A stretch of DNA of 28,210 bases from CAZXWK01 sp964644675. GTDB lineage: Bacteria; Actinomycetota; Coriobacteriia; Anaerosomatales; JAAXUF01. A program made the position numbers and the translations under genes. Shown piece after piece: positions 15,216-22,026 of this stretch (positions are counted from its first letter, which is position 1; every line of letters starts with the position of its first letter). The stretch lies in contig CAZXWK010000033.1 of NCBI GenBank assembly GCA_964644675.1, positions 1 through 28,210 of the forward strand. The letters are read 5' to 3'. A model generated the notes under the pieces. It had not been told where the DNA came from, made no database searches, and saw only the letters and a program-made list of their open reading frames with translations.

Positions 15216-17303
15216 CTACGCGGGCAGGTCGGGCCGCCCGAAGAAGTCGCGCGACGCGAACAGCCCCGTGCTCCCCGCGAGCGCCTGCTTGTCGAGCGCC
15301 TCGAAGAGCGCGGCGACGACGCGCGGGTCGTACTTGGTGCCGGTGTCGGCCTCGAGCTCGCGTCGCGCGACCGCGAACGACATGGACTCGCTGTAGGGGC
15401 GCTTGCTGGTCATCGCGTCGTAGGAGTCGGCGACATGAAGGATGCGCGCGAGCAGCGGGATCGAGTCGCCGGAGAGGCCGAGCGGGTAGCCCGAACCGTC
15501 CCAGCACTCGTGGTGGTGCAGGATGACCGGCGTGAGCGACTTGAGGAACTCGATCTGGTCCACGATCGACGCGCCCAGCTCGGCATGCATCTTCACGTGC
15601 TCGAGCTCTTCCGGCGTGAGGCGCGTCGGCTTGAGGAGGATCTCCTCGGGGACGCCGGTCTTGCCGATGTCGTGAAGCAGGCCGGCGAACCGCAGCTGCT
15701 CGACGTCCTCGTAGGGCAGCCCCATCTCCTCGCCGATGAGCATGGCGTAGTCCATGACGCGGCTCGAGTGGCCGGACGGCATCCTCTCGCCCGCGTCGAG
15801 CGTCGCCGAGAGCGCGGCGATGGTCTTGGCGTAGTCGTCGCGGATGCGACCGAAGAGCGCCGCGCGGCCGAAGGCGGCACCCGCGTGCGCCGCGATGGCC
15901 TCGAGCAGCGCACGGTCCTGCGCGCCGTAGCGAACGCCGTCGGAACGCGCGGCGAACAGGTAGCCGATCTCGAGGCTGCCGTGCTCGAGCTCCACGACCG
16001 CGGTCGCCCAGTCCTCGCGAAGCGAAGGGCCCTCGCTGACCGACCCGCCAAGCTCGGCGGTCCGCAGCGACTCGAACGGCTGGAGCAGCATGTCGCGCCC
16101 GGCGACGTCGCCCAGCACGAACTCGATCTCCCCGCGCGACACCTCGCTCGAGACGACCACGTCGGCGAGGTCTCGGCCGTAGCTCGTCAGAACGAGCCCC
16201 CCGATCTCGAAATCGATCGCTCGGCCCAGCACCGAGGTGACGAGCTTCGCGACCCCGTCGATGTCGGTCTGCGCACCGAGAGATGCGGCGAGCTCGTTGA
16301 GCTGCGCGTAGCCCGTCATCGCCCGCTCCACCTGGAGCCGCTCGTCCTCGCGCTCGAGCGCGATCGCGATGAAGCGTCCGAACCGGTCCAGACGCGCGAC
16401 CCGCTCCGGCGGCACCGGCAGCATCGACGCCGGCAGGCGCACCTCGAGCACGCCGAGAACCCGCTGGCCGATGGTGAGGGGCAGCGCGAGCGTGGCGCTC
16501 GAGCCGCGACCGCCCGGCGAGACGACGGTACGGCGTGTCGCGGCGGCGCGCCCCGACGCGGTGCCTTCCTGCGGGACCATCGCGCCCACCGGTCCGCGCC
16601 ACTGTGGCGTGCGCGCGATGACTTGGAGCAGGTGACCGCACGGGCGCAACACCGCGCCGGCTTCGCCGCCCATGAGCGAGACGGCCTCCTCGGCGATGGA
16701 GCCGAGCGTGGATTCGTCGAGACGCTCCGTCTCGGCGACCTGCTGGCCCGCCGTGACGAAGAGGCGCAGTTCCTCGACACGCTCGGCGACCGAGACGCGC
16801 TCGGCCACGGCGCCGACGACCGTGCGAGCGCTCGAAACGGCGATCTGCAGGTAGCCCTCGGCCTCGCGGCGGGGAACGACGGCGAGCGACTTGATGGCCA
16901 GTCGCGCGGACTCCTCGGAGAACCCTCGGTTGAGGAGCTGCTCGTAGAGCCGGCGGCGCTCGCGGGTCGAGGTCACGAAACCGCCGAGCACGACATGGGC
17001 GATAGGTGCGTCCTCGTACATGATCGGCGCGACGAGCGTCGGGAGTCCCGAACGGCACACCACGCGAGCCGGGCCCGACGACGGGTCGGGGCACACGTCG
17101 AAGCATGTCGACGGGTCGGGACCGGAGGTCTCTGTGCTCAGGTGGCAGTACGCGCACCGCGTGCCACCGGCCAGGACGTCGCACTCCTCGAAGTCCATGA
17201 CAGTCGCCGAGACCCCCGTCGCCTGGAAAAGGGCGTCGGCGGCGGAGCGCCACTCTGGCGTCGAGAACGCCCTGAGCGCGATGTCTCGAGTAGTTGCGGG
17301 CAC
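15216..17303 (-). CDS. PocR-GAF-GAF-HD-GYP protein (probable c-di-GMP phosphodiesterase)
   Basis: A 695-residue soluble signalling protein with no membrane segment. The N-terminal PocR-type ligand-binding domain (about 10-170) is cysteine-rich: Cys41, 50, 53, 67, 71 and 83, the last in VCRSGLPTLVAPI. Two GAF-like domains follow (about 190-320 and 335-480). The HD-GYP domain (about 490-680) has GLLHDIGK with His544-Asp545, HAELGASI, HHHECWDGSGYP and RILHVADSYDAMTSKRPY, so metal and substrate residues are complete. It should hydrolyse c-di-GMP in response to a small ligand or redox-active site in the PocR domain. The GTG start is preceded by GGAGG. It lies between a two-component system and queT / the GGDEF sensor. 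Confidence 0.92.
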   Translation of the reverse strand: MPATTRDIALRAFSTPEWRSAADALFQATGVSATVMDFEECDVLAGGTRCAYCHLSTETSGPDPSTCFDVCPDPSSGPARVVCRSGLPTLVAPIMYEDAPIAHVVLGGFVTSTRERRRLYEQLLNRGFSEESARLAIKSLAVVPRREAEGYLQIAVSSARTVVGAVAERVSVAERVEELRLFVTAGQQVAETERLDESTLGSIAEEAVSLMGGEAGAVLRPCGHLLQVIARTPQWRGPVGAMVPQEGTASGRAAATRRTVVSPGGRGSSATLALPLTIGQRVLGVLEVRLPASMLPVPPERVARLDRFGRFIAIALEREDERLQVERAMTGYAQLNELAASLGAQTDIDGVAKLVTSVLGRAIDFEIGGLVLTSYGRDLADVVVSSEVSRGEIEFVLGDVAGRDMLLQPFESLRTAELGGSVSEGPSLREDWATAVVELEHGSLEIGYLFAARSDGVRYGAQDRALLEAIAAHAGAAFGRAALFGRIRDDYAKTIAALSATLDAGERMPSGHSSRVMDYAMLIGEEMGLPYEDVEQLRFAGLLHDIGKTGVPEEILLKPTRLTPEELEHVKMHAELGASIVDQIEFLKSLTPVILHHHECWDGSGYPLGLSGDSIPLLARILHVADSYDAMTSKRPYSESMSFAVARRELEADTGTKYDPRVVAALFEALDKQALAGSTGLFASRDFFGRPDLPA

Positions 17304-17335
17304 GGGGATCCTCCAGCGGATGCGCTTGCGAGGAG

Positions 17336-17383
17336 ACTATCGGCCCCCGCCACGTGGTGCTTGAACTACGTGACGGACGTCAC
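17336..17383 (-). promoter_or_regulatory. Candidate promoter and upstream dyad for the PocR-HD-GYP gene
   Basis: On the minus strand TTCAAG (17360-17365) and GATAGT (17336-17341) are spaced by 18 bases and could act as -35 and -10 for the GTG at 17303. Just upstream, at 17370-17383, lies a 14-bp dyad GTGACGGACGTCAC (six-base arms, two-base centre) that overlaps the kinase stop codon. A second palindrome, CCACGTGG, is at 17350-17357 in the spacer. The layout suggests a regulator site. No factor is assigned. Confidence 0.35.
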
Positions 17384-18849
17384 AGGCGCCCACGGGGGAG
17401 TCTGACCGTGAAGCGAGTGCCCTGGCCGACCTCGCTCGCCACCTCGATACTACCCCCCATGCTGTCAACGATGCTCTGCAGGATGGCGAGCCCGAGCCCG
17501 AAGCCGCCCTCACCTGCGGCGCGAGATGCCTCGCTGCGGAAGAAGCGATCGAAGATGTGCGGCAGGTCCTCGGGGGGAATGCCTCGGCCGGAGTCCTCGA
17601 CGACCACGGTGACCGTCTCGCGTCTGCGGCCCGTGGTCACGCTCACCTTGCCGCCGACCGGCGTGTACTTGGAGGCGTTGTCCAGCAGGATCGAGATCAC
17701 GTCCTCGATGCGATCGGGGTCGCCCACGACCGAGAGCACCTGGTCGCCGGGGCCCTGGTACTCGAGGTCCTTGTCGATCCAGCGGCCGGCGGTCGCCGCC
17801 ATCCGCTCGCGTATGAGAGCGTTCAGGTCGAACCGGACCCGCTTGAGCACCAAGCCCTGGTCGGCGTGGAGCAGGTTGAGCAGGTCTCCGGTGAGCCGGG
17901 CCATCCTGCGGGACTCGCGGTCGATCGCGTCGATGGACTCCTCGCGCACGACCGGGTCCTCGGCCCCCCACTCGCGCAAGATGCTCGTGTAGCCGCGGAT
18001 GCCGGCGACCGGGGTGGCGAGTTCGTGGCTCGCGTCGGCCACGAACCTCGATTGCGCTTCGCTGCGCCGCTGGAGCCGCTCGATGAGGCTGTTGATCGAG
18101 TGCGCGAGCTCGCCGATCTCGTTGTTGCCCGACTCAGGGAGTCGCTCGTCGAGATGCCCTGCGTCGATCTGGTCGGCCGCCTCCCGCAGGTTGTCGACCA
18201 GGTTGAGGACCCAGGCCATCGAGGTCTGCATGAGCACGACCATGATGAAGAGCGCCGAGATCGCGAGCGCCGCCATCGGCAGACGTATCGCGTCGATCGT
18301 CTTCTCCTCGACGATCGGGGCGTAGATCACGTCGAGCACGCCGCGCCGGCCCTCGGGCAGCGCCACCGGCACGCTTTCCACCGAGACGCCCAGTCTCGCT
18401 TGCCGGACCAGACCCGAGAACAGGTCGGTCCGCCGGCCGGGCGAGCCGACGATCTGGTTGGTGGCGAGCGCCTTCGCGCGGGCCTCGCTCAGCGCGGGCG
18501 CCTTCGCCTCGGGGCCACTCGACCACACCGGCTTGAGCTGGTCGTCGTAGAGGACGAAGGACACCTTGCCCGAGCCGGATTCGCCCAGGAGCTGTGGCAA
18601 CCGGGGCAGCAGCCCCCCGAACGGCTCGGAGGACGCCGTCGCCTCCGCGCTCGCCCCGCCGTCGCCCTGCGCGAAGTGGCTGTTGAGCATCAGACGCGCT
18701 GACCGCGCCACGCGGTGGGCCGACTGGTGTGCGGCGTCCTCCATGCGGTTCGAGACGATGATGTAGGACGTGAGCGCGATGCCGCCCACAACGAGCGCCG
18801 CGAACACGATCGAGGTGAGGAGGAGCCAGCTGCGGAGAGACCAGCGCAT
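17380..18849 (-). CDS. Membrane sensor histidine kinase (HAMP-HisKA-HATPase)
   Basis: A 489-residue classical kinase. TM1 is at about 8-32, followed by an extracytoplasmic sensor region (about 33-185) that I do not recognise, then TM2 (about 188-212) and HAMP (about 212-265). The HisKA box FVADASHELATPVAGIRGY has phospho-acceptor His275. Position +4 is Thr and a Pro follows, as usual. The ATPase has the N box LLDNASKYTP, G1 VEDSGRGIP, F box FDRFFR and G2 GGFGLGLAI. Its ATG overlaps the TGA of the upstream response regulator by one base (TGATG), so the pair is translationally coupled. The signal is unknown. Confidence 0.95.
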   Translation of the reverse strand: MRWSLRSWLLLTSIVFAALVVGGIALTSYIIVSNRMEDAAHQSAHRVARSARLMLNSHFAQGDGGASAEATASSEPFGGLLPRLPQLLGESGSGKVSFVLYDDQLKPVWSSGPEAKAPALSEARAKALATNQIVGSPGRRTDLFSGLVRQARLGVSVESVPVALPEGRRGVLDVIYAPIVEEKTIDAIRLPMAALAISALFIMVVLMQTSMAWVLNLVDNLREAADQIDAGHLDERLPESGNNEIGELAHSINSLIERLQRRSEAQSRFVADASHELATPVAGIRGYTSILREWGAEDPVVREESIDAIDRESRRMARLTGDLLNLLHADQGLVLKRVRFDLNALIRERMAATAGRWIDKDLEYQGPGDQVLSVVGDPDRIEDVISILLDNASKYTPVGGKVSVTTGRRRETVTVVVEDSGRGIPPEDLPHIFDRFFRSEASRAAGEGGFGLGLAILQSIVDSMGGSIEVASEVGQGTRFTVRLPRGRL

Positions 18850-19535
18850 CAGGTTCTCGCGAAGAAGTAACCCACGCCCCGAATCGTGCGGATGATCTGG
18901 TTGTCCTTGTCACCGATCTTGGTGCGCAGGTGGCAGACGAAGACTTCGATGACGTTGCTGTCGGTGTCGCGCTGCCCACCCCACACCTGCTCGAGGATCT
19001 CGTCTCGGCTGATGACGCGGCCGGAGTTCGCGACGAGGTACGCGAGCAGGTCGTACTCCTTGGCCGTGAAGTTGACGGGCTCGCCGTCGACCAGCACGCT
19101 GCGCGACGCCGGGTCGATCTCGACGTTGGCAGCCTTGTACTGCTGCGTGGGCCGGGACGCTTCCGAACGCTTGAGGAGCGCACGGATGCGCGAGAGCAGC
19201 TCCGCGACCTCGAAGGGCTTGCGGAGGTAGTCGTCGGCGCCGGCGTCGAAGCCGCGCACGACGTCCTGGGTCTCGGAGCGCGCCGTGAGCATCAGGATGG
19301 GCATCTCGAGTCCCATCTCGCGGAGCTTCGCGGCGACCTCGAGGCCGTCCGCCCCCGGGAGCATCAGGTCGAGCACGACCAGGTCGGGGCCCACGTCCTG
19401 CACCGCGGCGAGCGCCGACTCGCCGTCGGCGAACTTCACGACCTGATAGCCGGCGTGCGTCAGCTCGAGCTCCACGAACCGGGCGATGGTGGCATCGTCC
19501 TCGACGATCACGATCTTGCAGTCCTGGTCGGTCAT
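18849..19535 (-). CDS. OmpR/PhoB-family response regulator
   Basis: A 228-residue transcription factor. The receiver domain (about 5-120) has VEDDA, the phospho-acceptor Asp56 in VVLDLMLPG, TARS and LRKPF. The winged-helix Trans_reg_C domain (about 135-228) shows FTAKEYDLLAYLVANSGRVISRDEIL, VWG, DTDSNVIEVFVCHLRTKI and the final IRTIRGVGYFF. The frame is open well upstream, but the ATG at 19535 begins the receiver strand and has GGGAGGG three bases upstream. It forms a TGATG-overlapped operon with the kinase. It starts 59 bases after asd, so it may partly share the ask-asd transcript or have its own promoter. Confidence 0.96.
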   Translation of the reverse strand: MTDQDCKIVIVEDDATIARFVELELTHAGYQVVKFADGESALAAVQDVGPDLVVLDLMLPGADGLEVAAKLREMGLEMPILMLTARSETQDVVRGFDAGADDYLRKPFEVAELLSRIRALLKRSEASRPTQQYKAANVEIDPASRSVLVDGEPVNFTAKEYDLLAYLVANSGRVISRDEILEQVWGGQRDTDSNVIEVFVCHLRTKIGDKDNQIIRTIRGVGYFFART

Positions 19536-19594
19536 GGTCCCTCCCGTTGCCTGCCGCGCGCCTTTGTCCAGTGTGCCCGTGCCGCGCCCCGCGC

Positions 19595-20617
19595 CTAGCC
19601 GAGAAGCGCCTCGGCGATCTGCACCGCATTGAGCGCGGCGCCCTTGCGCAGCTGGTCCGCGACGACCCACATCGCAAGGCCGTGTTCGACGCTCGTGTCC
19701 ACGCGCAGCCGGCCGACGTACGTATCGTCGGTGCCCTCGAGGAGCGCCGGCATGGGGTAGGTCTTCTCGGAGGGGTCGTCGAGGAGCGTGACGCCCGGCG
19801 CCATCGAGTACGCGAGACGGGCCTCGGAAAGCGTGACCTCCGAGACGAACTCGACGTTGATCGCCTCCGAGTGGCACCGCAGGACCGGAACGCGCACGCA
19901 CGTCGCGGCGACCTCGATGTCCGGCGCGTGCATGATCTTCTTGGTCTCGACGACCATCTTCCACTCTTCTTTGGTTGAGCCGTCGTCGAGGAAGACGTCG
20001 ATCTGCGGGATGCAGTTGAACGCGATGCGGTGCGCGAACTGCTCGATCTTGAGCTCCTGACCGCGGAGGAAGTCGGCAGTCTGGTCGTAGAGCTCGTCCA
20101 TAGCGGCCTGCCCGGCGCCGCTCGCCGCCTGGTACGTCGAGACGACCACGCGCTTGATCGGGGCGAGGTCGTGGAGCGGCTTGAGCGCGACGACCATCTG
20201 GATCGTCGAGCAGTTGGGGTTGGCGATGACTCCCGAGTGCCACGCCACGTCCTCGGGGTTGACCTCGGGGACCACGAGCGGCACGTCCTCGTCCATGCGG
20301 AACGCCGAGGAGTTGTCGATCATGACGCAACCGGCCTCGACGACCGCCTGGCGCATCGCCTTGCTGACGCTCGCGCCCGCCGAGAAGAGCGCGATGTCGA
20401 CGCCCTCAAAGCTCGCCGGCGTCATCTCCTCGACCGTGAGCTCGCCACCCGCGAAGGGCACCTTCTTGCCCGCGGAGCGCGAGCTCGCGAGCGGGATGAC
20501 GCGCGCTGCGGGAAACGCCCGCTGCTCGAGCGTGAGCAGCATCTCGCGCCCTACCGCGCCGGTCGCGCCTGCGACCGCCACCACCGGGCGTTCGGGCATG
20601 GGCTTGGTCCAGGCCAT
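19595..20617 (-). CDS. asd: Aspartate-semialdehyde dehydrogenase
   Basis: A 340-residue NADPH-dependent enzyme that reduces aspartyl phosphate to aspartate semialdehyde, the branch point to lysine/diaminopimelate, threonine and methionine. It has the nucleotide-binding motif VAVAGATGAVGREML (about 12-26), the phosphate-binding SAGASVSK, catalytic Cys136 in NPNCSTIQ, and the active-site histidine in RCHSEAINVEF. Length matches the bacterial family. The ATG directly abuts the TAG stop of ask with no gap; a GGAGG ten bases upstream, inside the ask end, supports this start. A second in-frame ATG six codons later is possible. Confidence 0.97.
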   Translation of the reverse strand: MAWTKPMPERPVVAVAGATGAVGREMLLTLEQRAFPAARVIPLASSRSAGKKVPFAGGELTVEEMTPASFEGVDIALFSAGASVSKAMRQAVVEAGCVMIDNSSAFRMDEDVPLVVPEVNPEDVAWHSGVIANPNCSTIQMVVALKPLHDLAPIKRVVVSTYQAASGAGQAAMDELYDQTADFLRGQELKIEQFAHRIAFNCIPQIDVFLDDGSTKEEWKMVVETKKIMHAPDIEVAATCVRVPVLRCHSEAINVEFVSEVTLSEARLAYSMAPGVTLLDDPSEKTYPMPALLEGTDDTYVGRLRVDTSVEHGLAMWVVADQLRKGAALNAVQIAEALLG

Positions 20618-21877
20618 CTACTCGGCACCTCCAGCGCTCGGCGAGATCTCCGCGCTCACTTCGTCGTTCGCGAGGCCGAACGCGTCGTGGAGCGAACGCA
20701 CCGCCTCGGCGACCTGCTCGGCGGAGATCACGCAGCTGATGCGGATCGGCGACGTCGAGATCATGTCGAGGTTCACGCCCGCCTCGGCGAGCGTGGAGAA
20801 CATCTTGGCGGCCACGCCGGGATGCGTCTTCATGCCCGCGCCCACCAGCGAGACCTTGGCGATCGACTCGTCGACCGCGTACTCGCGTGCGCCCAGGGCC
20901 TCGGTGACCTCGCCCACCGCGCGACGCGCGCGGATCAGGTCGTCCTTGGGCACCGTGAACGAGATGTCGGTCGTCCCGTCCTCCGAGACGTTCTGGATGA
21001 TCATGTCGACGTTGACGTTCTCCTCGGCCATGCGGGAGAAGACCCTGGCAGCCACGCCGGGCATGTCGGGGACGTCGCGGATGGTCACCTTTGCCTCGGA
21101 CGTGTCGTGCGTGACACCCGAGATGATCGCAGCCTCCATGATCTGGTCGGCCTCCTTGACGATGGTGCCGGGCAGTTCGTTGAAGCTCGAGCGGCAGTGG
21201 ATGACCACGCCGTGGTTCTTGGCGAACTCGACGCTGCGCATCTGCAGGACGCCCGCGCCGCTCGCGGCCATCTCGAGCATCTCCTCGTACGAGAGCTCGT
21301 CGATCTTGCGCGCGTCGGGCACGATGCGCGGATCGGCGGTGTATACGCCGTCCACGTCGGTGAAGATCTCGCACACGTCGGCACCGATGCCGGCGGCGAC
21401 CGCCACGGCGGTGGTGTCCGACCCGCCGCGGCCGAGCGTGGTGATGTGGCCATCGGGGGTGACGCCCTGGAAGCCGGCGATGATGACGATCTTGCCCTCG
21501 CCGAGTGCGGAGCGGACGCGGTCGGCTCGGACCTCGGCGATCTTCGCCTTGCTGTGGACCGCGTCGGTGACGATCCCCACCTGCGCACCGGTGAAGCTGA
21601 CGGCGTCCTGCCCCTCGGCGATGATCGCCATCGCGAGCAGCGCGATCGAGACCTGCTCGCCGGTGGAGAGCAGCATGTCCATCTCGCGGTCGGGAGGATC
21701 GGGCGTGATGCCGCGGGCGAGTTCGACGAGCTCGTCGGTGACGTGCCCCATCGCCGAGACGACCGCGACGACGTCGTCGCCGGCCTGCCTGCGTGCTACC
21801 AGACGGCGCGCGACCGCGCGAATCCGGTCGGTGCTTCCCACCGACGTTCCACCGAACTTCGTGACCACGACCGCCAC
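20618..21877 (-). CDS. ask: Aspartate kinase
   Basis: A 419-residue aspartokinase that phosphorylates aspartate, the first committed step of the aspartate family pathway. The N-terminal kinase domain starts with TKFGGTSVG (Lys7) and includes TTLGRGGSDTTAVAVA and FTDVDGVYTADPRIV. Two C-terminal ACT domains (about 265-415) begin near VTIRDVPDMPGVAARVF and VSLVGAGMKTHPGVAAKMF and are the usual sites of lysine/threonine feedback. Start is GTG; the leader upstream carries a GGGGGG tract rather than a perfect site. It forms a zero-gap operon with asd. A long dyad at 21942-21980 may regulate it. Among actinobacterial relatives, ask-asd near recR is a familiar arrangement. Confidence 0.97.
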   Translation of the reverse strand: MAVVVTKFGGTSVGSTDRIRAVARRLVARRQAGDDVVAVVSAMGHVTDELVELARGITPDPPDREMDMLLSTGEQVSIALLAMAIIAEGQDAVSFTGAQVGIVTDAVHSKAKIAEVRADRVRSALGEGKIVIIAGFQGVTPDGHITTLGRGGSDTTAVAVAAGIGADVCEIFTDVDGVYTADPRIVPDARKIDELSYEEMLEMAASGAGVLQMRSVEFAKNHGVVIHCRSSFNELPGTIVKEADQIMEAAIISGVTHDTSEAKVTIRDVPDMPGVAARVFSRMAEENVNVDMIIQNVSEDGTTDISFTVPKDDLIRARRAVGEVTEALGAREYAVDESIAKVSLVGAGMKTHPGVAAKMFSTLAEAGVNLDMISTSPIRISCVISAEQVAEAVRSLHDAFGLANDEVSAEISPSAGGAE

Positions 21878-21941
21878 GGGACAGGCCCCCCGGTACCGTT
21901 CGCTTCGCCCCGAGGCGAGAGAACAGGTGCATCTGCCAGCA

Positions 21942-21980
21942 CGTTAAGGATTCGACTCAGTGTAGGTCGAAACCTTAACG
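21942..21980. promoter_or_regulatory. ask: 15-bp interrupted palindrome around a -10-like box upstream of ask
   Basis: Arms 21942-21956 and 21966-21980 are inverted repeats matching at 14 of 15 positions (CGTTAAGGATTCGAC and GTCGAAACCTTAACG), with a 9-base centre. On the minus strand the centre contains TACACT (21959-21964), a TANNNT -10 for ask, whose GTG is at 21877. The arms are AT-richer than their surroundings. No T-run follows, so an operator overlapping the promoter is more likely than a terminator. It could also act as the 3' end signal of the HD-GYP gene that stops at 22027. Confidence 0.55.
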
Positions 21981-22026
21981 AACGCCACCCGAACCTGAAT
22001 CAACCCGAAAGCAGCAGCGCAAGGCG

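Noticed and set aside
15015..17405. Plus-strand open frame of 796 codons opposite the PocR-HD-GYP gene
   Set aside because: Antisense artefact of high-GC codon usage; all conserved motifs are on the minus strand.
21878..22026. Lysine riboswitch or T-box upstream of ask
   Set aside because: The 149-base spacer lacks recognisable riboswitch core motifs or a T-box sequence; the only clear structure is one long dyad.
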